The notes under the pieces were generated by a model, which ran no database searches, was not told the DNA's origin, and worked only from the letters and a program-made list of their open reading frames with translations. DNA of 57,783 bases from Bacteroidota bacterium (GTDB taxonomy: Bacteria > Bacteroidota > Bacteroidia > Chitinophagales > Saprospiraceae), in the NCBI GenBank assembly GCA_963169455.1, contig CAUJDW010000070.1:1-57783 (forward strand). The letters are read 5' to 3'. This document shows, in pieces, positions 42,791 through 51,251 of the stretch (position 1 is its first letter; each line of letters opens with the position of its first letter). The position numbers were made by a program, and so were the translations under genes.

Positions 42791-43912
42791 CTACGCCCCC
42801 CGCACCGCCACTGCGATCCTGGAATCTGCCGTGCCGTAATACAGGAACCATTTTCCTTTGAAAAAAGCCAGCCCTTCCAGGAAAACGACATTATTTACCT
42901 GGCCTGTTATCTCATAGGGCTTCTCCGGGTGGAAGAAGTGGTGTTCCTGCCTTTGGATCAGGTTTTGGGGGTTCCCGGCATCGAACAGGGCCTGCCCGGC
43001 GCTGTAGGTGCCCTCCGGCAGCCCCGGGGCCATTGCAGGGCCGAAGTTTCTGCCGTTGTAGATCAGCAGGATTCCGGCATCCGTGATCAGAGCGGGCGGG
43101 CCGGGTTCCACCAGGTCGGAGTCGAAGTAGCCGGGGCGGAAGGGCAGGATGGTTTTCAGTTCTCCCTTTTCGTCTTCAACGGCCTGCCAGCGGATCAGGT
43201 CGTCGGAGGTTGCCAGGTGGATGTTTTTATCGCCCCAGTACATCCAGTATTTGCCGTTGATCTTTTCCGCCACCAGGCTGCCTCCCTTCCGGCGGCTGGC
43301 GATGGCGCCCGACTTCGACCACATATCGCGGTATTTGCTGTCGCCGAAAACAGAGCCGTGTTTGCGCCAGTGGAACAGGCCGTCCGAGCTGGCTACGAAC
43401 AGCCGGGCCTTGTCGCCGTCGTAAGCGGTGTACGTCATGATGTACCGCCCGTCTTCGCTTTCCACAATGCGCGGGTCTTCCACGCCGCCTTCCCATTCCC
43501 ATCTTTTCAGGGAATCTTCATCGGGGTACAGGATCGGCTCCGGATAGCGGTAAAAAACCAGCCCGTCGGTGCTCACGGCAATCCCCAGGCGGGAGGTGCC
43601 GGCAAAGCGCCCCACCACGTCCTCCGCCCGGTAGATGAGGAACAGGCTGTCGTTGCGCACCACGGTAGCTGGGTTGAACACGTCTTTTTCCGCCCATTTC
43701 ACTTCCGTCCCGCGGATGGGGCAGCGGAAGCGGAGCGTATCTACCGGCCCCAGGACGGGATTGTAGGCGTCGGCCTTTTCGAAACCCAGCATAACCCAGC
43801 TGCTGTCGGGCCGGGGCGCGGGCTGTTGCCCGGCGCCGGAGGGTTGCTGCCGGCAGCCGAAGCCGGCGAGGATGAGGGGCAGAGAAAACAAGCTGAGGTG
43901 AATAAGTTTCAT
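42791..43912 (-). CDS. GH130-like glycoside phosphorylase/hydrolase lipoprotein
   Basis: 373 aa. Lipoprotein signal (LPLILAGFGC) then a five-bladed beta-propeller: FNPATVVRNDSLFLIYRAED, GGVEDPRIVE with the catalytic-type Asp, FDSDLVEPGPPALIT and the C-terminal YYGTADSRIAVA signature. GH130 enzymes phosphorolyse or hydrolyse beta-mannosides. A lipidated extracytoplasmic member would more likely hydrolyse or trim than phosphorolyse, but this is inference. Its presence hints that the glycan contains mannose or a similar sugar. Co-directional with the flippase gene upstream and the ABC pair downstream. Confidence 0.85.
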   Translation of the reverse strand: MKLIHLSLFSLPLILAGFGCRQQPSGAGQQPAPRPDSSWVMLGFEKADAYNPVLGPVDTLRFRCPIRGTEVKWAEKDVFNPATVVRNDSLFLIYRAEDVVGRFAGTSRLGIAVSTDGLVFYRYPEPILYPDEDSLKRWEWEGGVEDPRIVESEDGRYIMTYTAYDGDKARLFVASSDGLFHWRKHGSVFGDSKYRDMWSKSGAIASRRKGGSLVAEKINGKYWMYWGDKNIHLATSDDLIRWQAVEDEKGELKTILPFRPGYFDSDLVEPGPPALITDAGILLIYNGRNFGPAMAPGLPEGTYSAGQALFDAGNPQNLIQRQEHHFFHPEKPYEITGQVNNVVFLEGLAFFKGKWFLYYGTADSRIAVAVRGA

Positions 43913-43933
43913 GAGGCTTTCATTTTTTCAAAA

Positions 43934-45427
43934 CTAGCTTCTTTTCCACACCATGCCAACGATTTTCCAGAAGTAATCCGCAAAATCGGGCGCCAGGCGA
44001 AAGCCGACGACCAGGGCGGCAAACAGGATCGTAATGGCGGAAGACCGCACCAGGATATCCAGGACGAAGTGGTAGTGGATGACAGGGATGAAAAGATTCA
44101 CCACCAGGCAAAGGGCGCCGGCGCCCAGCACCTTGGCCATATTCATGGAAAAGGGGTGCATCCGGTAGTGCCTGTACAGAAAGGCCTGGATGAACACGTT
44201 GATCAGAATGATCGTCAGGGCGGTTGCTATGGCGGCGCCGTTGATGCCGAAGGCTTTGATGAATATGAAATTGGTGATGACCGTCAGCAGGGCCGTAAGC
44301 GCCTTGAAGGCCAGGTCGTAGCGGTACTGCGGCGAGTAGTTGATCAGCAGCCCGTTGTAGCCGTTTACGGTGTGAGCCAGTTGCCCGATGCCCAGGAATA
44401 TGGCCACGTACTGCCCCATGCGGAATTCTTCCCCCAGGATGGCCACGATATTGTCGAGGTTGATGGCGATGCCTGCGAAGATGAGCACGCCTGCAGTGAA
44501 GGTGTCCAGTGCGGTGCGGGAGTAAAGTTCGCGGATTTCAACAAAGTCCTCGCGTTTCCAGGCGTCGGCCAGGATGGGGGAAACGATCTTGGACAGGCCC
44601 TGGTGGGGAATGGTGATGACGGAGGCGAAAAAGGAATACACCACGTAGATGCCGCCATAGCTGAAGTCCAGCAGGGCGGGGATCATCAAAATGTCTATCT
44701 TGGTAGTGATTTTACTGCCTATTGTTGCAAAAACGGAGTAAAAACTATAACTAGCGATCTGTTTGAAAAAGGGCGTTCGGAAAATGCCGAGCCCCGCCCT
44801 GAAATGGAGCTCCCCGATATATTCCGCAAAAACTACCAACCCCAGGACACTCAAGGCGAAGCGCCAGGCGTAATAGATGATGAACTGTTCCAGGCTGATG
44901 AGCCCGAAGTAGTAAAGCAGGATCAGCGCCAGGGCCGTAAGGCGTGCGAAGACATCGCGGAAAAAGGTCGGGACGCGCGGGCGGTACAGGGCCGCCAGGT
45001 AATTCTCAAAGAGTTCCAGATAACAAGTCAAAGCCAGGGTTACGATGAGCAGCCCGTAGTAGGTTTCGATGTAATACTGGCTCTGCTCGGCGCTGTATAG
45101 CTGCAGGATAGGCCCCTTGGCCAGCAGCACCAGCCCCGCCGTCAGGGCGATGCCGATCGTTCGCAGGATGAACATGAACCCGAAGTAGCCGCCGTGCTGC
45201 TGCTCTTTGTTTTTGAAATAGGGGAAAAAACGGATAATGGCGGCATTGCTGCCGAAACTGGACAGCAGAATGAACAATCCGGATAATTCGATCAGCCATT
45301 GGGTGAACCCGAGGACCTCCTTGCCGACAAAGCGGGGAAACAGGATGGAATTGTTGACGAAACCAACGATCAATCCGACGGCCATAAACACTCCCGACCC
45401 GATGCCTTGTCGTTTTATGCTCCCCAT
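43934..45427 (-). CDS. Wzx-type oligosaccharide flippase (MVF/MATE superfamily)
   Basis: 497 aa with about 14 hydrophobic helices and the polysaccharide-synthase pattern at the N-terminus (GSIKRQGIGSGVFMAVGLIVG, FPRFVGKEVLGFTQW). Such flippases move undecaprenyl-linked repeat units across the inner membrane. It coexists with an ABC exporter in the same locus, so the locus may handle two lipid-linked products, or one of the two is for another pathway. Divergent from the small sulfotransferase gene with only 21 bases between, so their promoters must overlap. Confidence 0.88.
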   Translation of the reverse strand: MGSIKRQGIGSGVFMAVGLIVGFVNNSILFPRFVGKEVLGFTQWLIELSGLFILLSSFGSNAAIIRFFPYFKNKEQQHGGYFGFMFILRTIGIALTAGLVLLAKGPILQLYSAEQSQYYIETYYGLLIVTLALTCYLELFENYLAALYRPRVPTFFRDVFARLTALALILLYYFGLISLEQFIIYYAWRFALSVLGLVVFAEYIGELHFRAGLGIFRTPFFKQIASYSFYSVFATIGSKITTKIDILMIPALLDFSYGGIYVVYSFFASVITIPHQGLSKIVSPILADAWKREDFVEIRELYSRTALDTFTAGVLIFAGIAINLDNIVAILGEEFRMGQYVAIFLGIGQLAHTVNGYNGLLINYSPQYRYDLAFKALTALLTVITNFIFIKAFGINGAAIATALTIILINVFIQAFLYRHYRMHPFSMNMAKVLGAGALCLVVNLFIPVIHYHFVLDILVRSSAITILFAALVVGFRLAPDFADYFWKIVGMVWKRS

Positions 45428-45448
45428 TAAGAATCAGCATTAAGCGCG

Positions 45449-46024
45449 ATGAATGTATTCATTCTTTGCTCCGGCAGAAGCGGCTCCACCACATTTATCC
45501 GGGCCTGCCAGCACATAGACAACTTTTCCGCCGGCCACGAAACCCGCTTCGCCCTGCTCGGCGAAAGCCGCCTGGATTTTCCCGACAACCACATCGAAGC
45601 GGATAACCGCCTGAGCTGGGTGCTCGGCAAGTTAGGCAAAAAATACGGCACCGATGCCTATTATGTGCACCTCATGCGCGACATCGGAGAAACGGCCGCC
45701 AGCTTCAACCGCCGCTGGGATTACCCGGGCAGCCTCGTCCGGGCCTATACCCAGGGCATCCTCATGGCAGGCGAGCAGCGGGGGCTGAAATACTGCCGCG
45801 ATATGCTCGAAACCATCCACCACAATATCGAATATTTTCTGCGCGACAAACCGAACCAGATGACTATCCACCTGGAAAATATCCGGGAAGATTTTCCCCG
45901 CTTCTGGGAATGGATCGGCGCCGAGGGCGACCTCGATGCCGCGCTCCGCCACTGGGACATCCGCTATAACCAATCTGAAAATCTCGGTATCTTCGGCCGG
46001 TTCATCGATCTTTTCAAGCGATAA
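45449..46024 (+). CDS. Small P-loop sulfotransferase-like protein
   Basis: 191 aa. N-terminus VFILCSGRSGSTTFIRACQH provides a 5'-phosphosulfate-type loop (GRSGSTT); HLMRDIGETAASFNRRW occupies the position of the 3'-phosphate element. It is shorter than most sulfotransferases and resembles the compact bacterial family found in glycan loci. Sixth sulfotransferase domain of the window. Its stop is six bases before the methyltransferase gene, so the two form an operon. Confidence 0.78.
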   Translation: MNVFILCSGRSGSTTFIRACQHIDNFSAGHETRFALLGESRLDFPDNHIEADNRLSWVLGKLGKKYGTDAYYVHLMRDIGETAASFNRRWDYPGSLVRAYTQGILMAGEQRGLKYCRDMLETIHHNIEYFLRDKPNQMTIHLENIREDFPRFWEWIGAEGDLDAALRHWDIRYNQSENLGIFGRFIDLFKR

Positions 46025-46029
46025 AACGC

Positions 46030-46839
46030 ATGGGACACAAGCTATACACTACCTTCGGCTTCTTTAAAGCCGCCATCGCCCTGTCGGGCATTTTGATCAT
46101 TTTGCTGGCCATCCTGCAGTGGGGCCTGGGGCTGCCTCTTTTCCTGCCCGGCATCGCCCTGCTGCTGCTGGCCTTTGTGGTGCTCGGCTTCCGGATACTG
46201 CAGCTCATCTACAAATTCCAGCTCAGCCGCATTCACGATACCAATCAGGTGGAGGCGCTGTTGTGGCTCTATTCCCGCTTTACGCCTTCCGTCAACCTGC
46301 CCGCCATGCGCGAAGTGGCCGGCTCGCCGGATTTCCTCAAGGTGCTGGTGGAGTATTTTTACTCCCATCAACCCAAAGTGATCGTCGAAGCCGGTTCGGG
46401 TGTTTCCTCCATCATCCTGTCGGAAGTGCTGAAAAAGGAAGGCAGCGGCGCCCGCCACTACGCCCTCGACCACCTGGAAAAATACGCCGGCCTGACCCGC
46501 GAAAAGGTGCTCAACCCCAACAGCGAAGTGCTGTACGCCCCGCTGAAAGACTACCGGATCGGCGGCAAAAACTGGAAGTGGTACGATGTCAGCGTCCTGG
46601 AAAATGTTGATCAGATCGACATGCTGGTCATCGACGGCCCTACGGAGGATATCCAGCCGCTGGCCCGCTACCCGGCGCTTCCACTGCTGAAGGGCAAACT
46701 CAGCGACAAGGCCATCATCATCCTCGATGACACCAACCGGAAGGACGAACAGCAGATCATCCGCCTGTGGCAGCAGGAATTCGGGCTGGAGGCCAAGTCG
46801 GTTTTCACGGAGAAAGGTACAGTAGTAATGTGGCGGTGA
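46030..46839 (+). CDS. Membrane-anchored class I SAM methyltransferase-like protein
   Basis: 269 aa. Two N-terminal transmembrane helices (about 12-31 and 36-58) precede a Rossmann-like domain: motif I VIVEAGSGVSSIILSEVL (about 116-133), an acidic end of strand 2 in HYALDHLEKYAG, and IDMLVIDGPTEDIQP for motif IV. This is the Methyltransf_24-like group. As the gene follows a sulfotransferase, methyl capping or decoration of the glycan is a reasonable guess. Start ATG at 46030. Confidence 0.75.
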   Translation: MGHKLYTTFGFFKAAIALSGILIILLAILQWGLGLPLFLPGIALLLLAFVVLGFRILQLIYKFQLSRIHDTNQVEALLWLYSRFTPSVNLPAMREVAGSPDFLKVLVEYFYSHQPKVIVEAGSGVSSIILSEVLKKEGSGARHYALDHLEKYAGLTREKVLNPNSEVLYAPLKDYRIGGKNWKWYDVSVLENVDQIDMLVIDGPTEDIQPLARYPALPLLKGKLSDKAIIILDDTNRKDEQQIIRLWQQEFGLEAKSVFTEKGTVVMWR

Positions 46840-47067
46840 AGGAGCAAGGGCGCCTCCGTTGTGTTTGTCCTTATGAACATTTAACAGTCTTTTCATTTTA
46901 TTCCAGGATATGGCGATTCAGGTAAGGAAATACCTCATTTCAGTTGAGAATTATCACAAAATGGCGGCAGCCTAAAGGCTCAGTATTTTGGGCTGGAAAT
47001 AGGAGTTGATCAGGTGCTGGGCTGATACCTTTAGTTTTGCGAGCGCTTTTTCAATTTGCCGGAAAAA
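46840..47067. other. Intergenic gap with no feature recognised
   Basis: 228 bases between the methyltransferase stop and the end of the convergent pseudouridine synthase. A/T-richer than its surroundings; no open frame with family similarity, no obvious hairpin with T-tract. Confidence 0.5.
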
Positions 47068-47802
47068 CTACCCTTGCTTCCCCCACTTCCTCAACTGGTT
47101 CAGCACTGCCGAGAAGTCCCTGGGCAGAGGCGCTTCGAAGGCCATCGCCTCGCCGGTGGCGGGGTGTTCGAATTCCAGTTTCCAGGCGTGCAGGGCCAGG
47201 CGGCTCATGAGCGGTTGTTCTTCCTGCCCGCGGCCCAGGTGGTAGCCGCGCTGTTTGATGTCCGATAAAAAGATGGCCGCGCGCCGGCCGTACATTTCGT
47301 CTGCGGCCAGGGGGTGGCCTATGGAGGCAAAGTGAACCCGCACCTGATGGGTGCGCCCGGTCTCGATCTCGGCTTCCACCAGGCTGAAGAAACGGAAACT
47401 TTCCAGCAGCCGGTAGTGGGTGCGTGCAGCCTTCCCCCTTCGCGCCACCATCATCTTTCCGGGATGCGCGGGGTCTTCGGCGATAGGGCTGTCGATAAGG
47501 CCTTCGCCCTGGAGCAGCCGGCCTTCCAGCAGGGCGAGGTAGGATTTTTTGGTGCGCCGCTCCTCAAACTGAAGCGAAAGATGCCGGTGTGCTTCCTCGT
47601 TGCGGGCAAATACGATCAGCCCGCTGGTGTCGCGGTCGATGCGGTGCACCGTCCACACCTTGCCGTAGCGTTGGTTGAGCAGCCCCAGCAGGCTGTGGGC
47701 GTCCTTGTCGTAGCGACCGGGAATGCTGAGCAGCCCCGCCGGCTTGTTGGCCAGCAGCAGGTGTTCGTCTTCGTAAATGATATCGGGTAGCAGCCGGGAC
47801 AT
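47068..47802 (-). CDS. RluA-family RNA pseudouridine synthase
   Basis: 244 aa. The catalytic motif HRIDRDTSG (Asp of R-x-D) is at about residues 53-61; IYEDEHLLLANKPAGLLSIPG, the ARNEEAHRHLSLQF helix and ETGRTHQVRVHFASIGHPL complete the RluA fold. There is no S4 domain. It isomerises uridine to pseudouridine in rRNA or tRNA; length and lack of S4 fit the RluA/TruC-like group, exact target unknown. It lies six bases downstream of the ribF-GT2 gene. Confidence 0.9.
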   Translation of the reverse strand: MSRLLPDIIYEDEHLLLANKPAGLLSIPGRYDKDAHSLLGLLNQRYGKVWTVHRIDRDTSGLIVFARNEEAHRHLSLQFEERRTKKSYLALLEGRLLQGEGLIDSPIAEDPAHPGKMMVARRGKAARTHYRLLESFRFFSLVEAEIETGRTHQVRVHFASIGHPLAADEMYGRRAAIFLSDIKQRGYHLGRGQEEQPLMSRLALHAWKLEFEHPATGEAMAFEAPLPRDFSAVLNQLRKWGKQG

Positions 47803-47808
47803 AGGGTT

Positions 47809-49806
47809 TCAGAGATTTTTGAAAAAATGCCTGCGGCGGGCGAAATAGGACCAGACGATGCTGCCCCTGTAGCGCCCTTCCTGTTCCCGGGCCGGGCCTA
47901 TGCTGTGCTGCCGGACCAGTTCAACGACGCGGCGGCGCTTTCGCAGGGTATGGCGGAAGTGCGGGAAAAAGGCCCAGTGCGCACGCACAATGGAGCGGAT
48001 GTGGGAGAACTTTCCCTGAGACAGGAACAACAGCGCCGCCAGCCCATCCAGCAGCAGGCGCAGGGGCAGTATCCATGCCAGGCGAATCGGCTTTTCGTTC
48101 TTCAAAAGGGTGTAAAGGCTGTTGCGGAAATTCAGGTAAACCTTCCGCGGGGTGTGGTAGGAAAGCGTGCCGCCGCCTACATGGTACACCACCGAACCGG
48201 GTTGAACCATGACCTTGTAGCCCGCCCTTTTCATCCGCCAGCAGAGGTCGATCTCTTCGGAATGGGCAAAATAATCGGGGTCGAAGCCTTCGAGGCCCTG
48301 GAAAAGCTTGCTGCGGACGAAAAAGGCCGCGCCCGTGGCCCAGAAAATTTCTTCTTTTTTATCGTACTGCCCTTCATCCTTTTCGGTGATGGCGAAAATG
48401 CGCCCCCGGCAAAGCGGATAACCCAGCGCGTCGATCCAGCCGCCGCAGGCGCCGGCGTATTCGAAATAGGGGCGGTTGTGGTAAGCGAGGATTTTGGGCT
48501 GACAGGCGCCGACAGCAGGGTCCCTTTCCATCAGTTCAATGACGGGCTCTATCCAGCCGGGGGTCACCTCGACATCCGAATTCAATAGAATGTAATATGG
48601 GGCATCCACATGCCGCAGGGCCAGGTTGTAGCCCTGCGCGTAACCGTGGTTGCCCCGAAGGTCGATGCGCCGGACTTCGGGGAAGTGCTCTGCCAGGAAA
48701 GCCAGGGAACCGTCGGTGGAGCCATTGTCAGCCACCACGACTTCGCAATTGGGGTAAGTGCTGGCCAGTACGCCGGGCAGGAACTGCTCCAGGTAGGCCC
48801 GCCCGTTGAAGTTGAGGATCACTATGGCAGCCCGTGGAAAGCGGCTCATTTTTTTTTCCCACCCAGGATCCGGACTGGATTGGAGTATCTGATGGGCCTG
48901 GCTTCGGTCTTTTTCCAGTTGCTTTTTCAGGGCCTCCAGCCCGTCGAACTGCCTGTCGTCCCGGATGCGTTCCACGAGTTCCAGCTGCAACTGCTCGCCA
49001 TAGATGTTTTTCTCGAAACCGAAGATGTTGGTTTCAATGGTCCTGTTCCGAAACTGCCTGAGGGTAGGCCGGTCGCCGATATAAAGCATGCCGCCGTAGC
49101 GCTCCTTGTCGTGGTATACCCATGCGGCGTATATGCCAGGCGGCGGCACCAGCTTGTGTTTTTCTCCCGTTTCAAGGTTAGCGGTTGGAAAACCGATCCC
49201 GCTTCCGATCTTGTTGCCATGGGCCACTGTGCCGCTGAGGGGGAAGTAATGCCCCAGGAGGCGCCGCGCGGCGCCCATGTCCCCGGCCTCCAGCGCGCGC
49301 CGCACCTTGGTGGAGCTCACGGTGATGTCCTCGACCTCCTGTTTGGGGATCTCGACGACGCTGTAACCGTATTCCGCCCCGTACCACTTCAGGTAGTTGA
49401 TGTCGCCCTGCCGGTTCAGGCCGAAACGGTGGTCGAAGCCGATGACGATATAGCGGGGGTGGAATTTCCCCACCAGAAATTTCTGGATGTATTCGTCTGC
49501 GCTGAGTTGCGAGAATTCAATGGTGAAGGGCACAACCACCACATTGTCTATGCCGTAGCGGTGCAGCAACTGCACCTTCTCGTCGGTCGTGGTGATCAGT
49601 TTCATGCTGTCATCCTTGGGATAAACAACCAGGCGGGGGTGGGGATGAAAGACAATGACTACACTTTCGCCATCAATGCTTTCCGCCAGGCTGATAACCT
49701 TCTGCAGAATGTGCTGGTGGCCTATGTGGACCCCGTCGAACGATCCGATCGTTACTACGGCATTGCGAAAAGGAGGAAGGTGGTTCAGGTCTTTAAACAC
49801 TCTCAT
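47809..49806 (-). CDS. ribF: RibF (riboflavin kinase/FAD synthetase) fused in frame to a GT2 glycosyltransferase
   Basis: 665 aa in two complete parts. Residues 1-319 are RibF: nucleotidyltransferase motif GSFDGVHIGH (21-30), VSSTKVR, then the riboflavin kinase domain with GSGIGFPTANL (201-211) and PPGIYAAWV. Residues 320-665 are a family 2 glycosyltransferase: AIVILNFNGRAYLE, VVVADNGSTDGS, ILLNSDVEV and a C-terminal hydrophobic helix (LLLDGLAALLFL), like rhamnosyltransferase-type enzymes. The junction falls in a nine-A tract (48849-48857, minus strand) directly before a Met (codon 320). With eight As the first part would end WEKK-stop and the second would begin at an overlapping ATGA. So this is either a real fusion, a slippage site or an indel in the sequence. 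Confidence 0.88.
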   Translation of the reverse strand: MRVFKDLNHLPPFRNAVVTIGSFDGVHIGHQHILQKVISLAESIDGESVVIVFHPHPRLVVYPKDDSMKLITTTDEKVQLLHRYGIDNVVVVPFTIEFSQLSADEYIQKFLVGKFHPRYIVIGFDHRFGLNRQGDINYLKWYGAEYGYSVVEIPKQEVEDITVSSTKVRRALEAGDMGAARRLLGHYFPLSGTVAHGNKIGSGIGFPTANLETGEKHKLVPPPGIYAAWVYHDKERYGGMLYIGDRPTLRQFRNRTIETNIFGFEKNIYGEQLQLELVERIRDDRQFDGLEALKKQLEKDRSQAHQILQSSPDPGWEKKMSRFPRAAIVILNFNGRAYLEQFLPGVLASTYPNCEVVVADNGSTDGSLAFLAEHFPEVRRIDLRGNHGYAQGYNLALRHVDAPYYILLNSDVEVTPGWIEPVIELMERDPAVGACQPKILAYHNRPYFEYAGACGGWIDALGYPLCRGRIFAITEKDEGQYDKKEEIFWATGAAFFVRSKLFQGLEGFDPDYFAHSEEIDLCWRMKRAGYKVMVQPGSVVYHVGGGTLSYHTPRKVYLNFRNSLYTLLKNEKPIRLAWILPLRLLLDGLAALLFLSQGKFSHIRSIVRAHWAFFPHFRHTLRKRRRVVELVRQHSIGPAREQEGRYRGSIVWSYFARRRHFFKNL

Positions 49807-49813
49807 GGCAGTG

Positions 49814-49821
49814 CAAATGTA
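49814..49821 (-). promoter_or_regulatory. Putative -7 box TACATTTG for ribF-GT2
   Basis: Exact TAnnTTTG on the minus strand only seven bases before the ATG at 49806, implying a very short or absent leader. It faces the mrp promoter box in the same intergenic region. Confidence 0.4.
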
Positions 49822-49854
49822 AGCGGAAAACTGTTCTATACCCTCAATTGTTTG

Positions 49855-49862
49855 TACTTTTG
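49855..49862 (+). promoter_or_regulatory. Putative -7 box TACTTTTG for mrp
   Basis: Exact TAnnTTTG 46 bases before the GTG start of mrp. The divergent ribF box lies 33 bases to its left. Confidence 0.45.
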
Positions 49863-49908
49863 TATGGTTAGGCTTAACAACATTTAATCCAAATCCAAAT
49901 TATTTGCC

Positions 49909-51003
49909 GTGAGCTTCGATAAATCCAGGATCGTCAGGGCGCTTGCCAAAGTGATGGATCCCAATACCGGCCAGGACATCATCACCGTAAACATGGTGCG
50001 CGACCTGGAAGTGGACGACAGCAATATCAACTTTTCACTGGAGCTTCCCTCCCTGGACGCCAGGAATAAAGCGGAACTCAACTTTGCCTGCATCCAGGCC
50101 GTCCAGGAGGTTTACCCCGGCGCGAATGTCAACGTGCACATGATCGCCCGCACGCCCAATGCACAGCAGCCGGCCAGCCCCCTGCGGCAGATACACAATA
50201 TCATCGCCGTCGCCTCCGGCAAGGGTGGGGTGGGCAAGTCCACCATCGCCGTCAACCTCGCGCTGGGCCTGAAAAAACTCGGCGCCCGGGTAGGGCTGAT
50301 CGACGCCGACCTCTACGGCCCCTCCATCCCGACTATGCTCGGCCTGAACGGGCAGCGGCCAAAGGTACAAACTGTCTACGATCAACCCAAGATGGCGCCC
50401 CTTCAGGCTTACGGCATGCCCGTCATGTCCATCGGGTTTATCATCGAGCCGGAACAGGCCGTCGTGCTGCGGGGGCCGCGGCTGGCCGGCATCATCAAGC
50501 AGTTCTTCGAAGACACTATCTGGCCTGAACTGGACTATCTCGTCGTCGACCTGCCTCCGGGCACCGGCGACATACAGCTCACCCTCGTGCAGACCGTGCC
50601 CGTGACGGGCGCCGTGATGGTCACCACACCACAGGATGTCGCAGTAGCCGATGCCATCAAGGCCATGAACATGTTCCTCTTGCCTTCGGTTAATGTACCT
50701 ATACTTGGGGTCGTGGAAAACATGGCCTGGTTCACCCCGGCCGAATTGCCGCAAAACAAATACTTCCTGTTCGGGGAGGGAGGCGGCACGAAACTGGCGC
50801 AGATGAGCAACTCAGTGCTGCTGGGCCAGGTGCCCATCGTACAAAGCATCCGCGAGTCAGGCGACAACGGGCGCCCGGTCGTGCTCAAAGACGTGCCCCA
50901 GGCTTCGGAGGCTTTCATGAAGGTGGCGGAAAATACCGCCCGCCAGGTGGCTGTCCGCAACGAAATGCTGGCGCCCACCCAGATCGTAAAGTTGAACGGC
51001 TAG
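49909..51003 (+). CDS. mrp: Mrp/ApbC-type iron-sulfur carrier ATPase
   Basis: 364 aa. N-terminal DUF59/MIP18-like domain (about 5-80: RALAKVMDPNTGQDI), then a P-loop NTPase with deviant Walker A GKGGVGKST (about 104-112), DADLYGPSIP, and DLPPGTGDIQLT. It is thought to carry Fe-S clusters to apo-proteins. The CxxC pair that ApbC/NBP35 use to bridge the cluster is not seen: the segment after VENMAWF reads TPAELPQNKYFLFGEGGG. Start is GTG at 49909, with no earlier in-frame ATG and a TACTTTTG box upstream. A NifU-domain gene follows after the palindromic array. Confidence 0.9.
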   Translation: MSFDKSRIVRALAKVMDPNTGQDIITVNMVRDLEVDDSNINFSLELPSLDARNKAELNFACIQAVQEVYPGANVNVHMIARTPNAQQPASPLRQIHNIIAVASGKGGVGKSTIAVNLALGLKKLGARVGLIDADLYGPSIPTMLGLNGQRPKVQTVYDQPKMAPLQAYGMPVMSIGFIIEPEQAVVLRGPRLAGIIKQFFEDTIWPELDYLVVDLPPGTGDIQLTLVQTVPVTGAVMVTTPQDVAVADAIKAMNMFLLPSVNVPILGVVENMAWFTPAELPQNKYFLFGEGGGTKLAQMSNSVLLGQVPIVQSIRESGDNGRPVVLKDVPQASEAFMKVAENTARQVAVRNEMLAPTQIVKLNG

Positions 51004-51019
51004 CCGCCCGCTGGGCCAG

Positions 51020-51239
51020 TAGCCAAACCCACGGCTTCAGCCGTAAGAATCCGTAACCCACGGCATCAGCCGTAACCCACGACTTCAGTCGTAACCCACG
51101 GCTTCAGCCGTAAGAATCCGTAACCCACGGCTTCAGCCGTAACCCACGGCTTCAGCCGTAACCCACGGCTTCAGCCGTAACCCACGACTTCAGTCGTAAC
51201 CCACGACTTCAGTCGTAACCCACGACTTCAGTCGTGGGA
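51020..51239. repeat. Tandem palindromic array, ten 19-bp units
   Basis: Ten head-to-tail units of AACCCACGGCTTCAGCCGT or AACCCACGACTTCAGTCGT fill the gap between mrp and the NifU-domain gene. Two units carry an extra AAGAATCCGT. Each unit is a short hairpin (six-base arms around TC). The two versions differ by a G-C to A-T swap in both arms at once. The last unit extends to CCCACGACTTCAGTCGTGGG, the same dyad as at 41844-41863. There are no spacers, so it is not CRISPR. Confidence 0.92.
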
Positions 51240-51251
51240 AAAACCCACACC

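Noticed and set aside
42695-45100. An 801-codon plus-strand frame covering the GH130 and flippase genes
   Set aside because: Spans two strong minus-strand genes and the gap between them; shadow frame.
51020-51239. CRISPR array
   Set aside because: Repeats are contiguous 19-mers without unique spacers and there are no cas genes.
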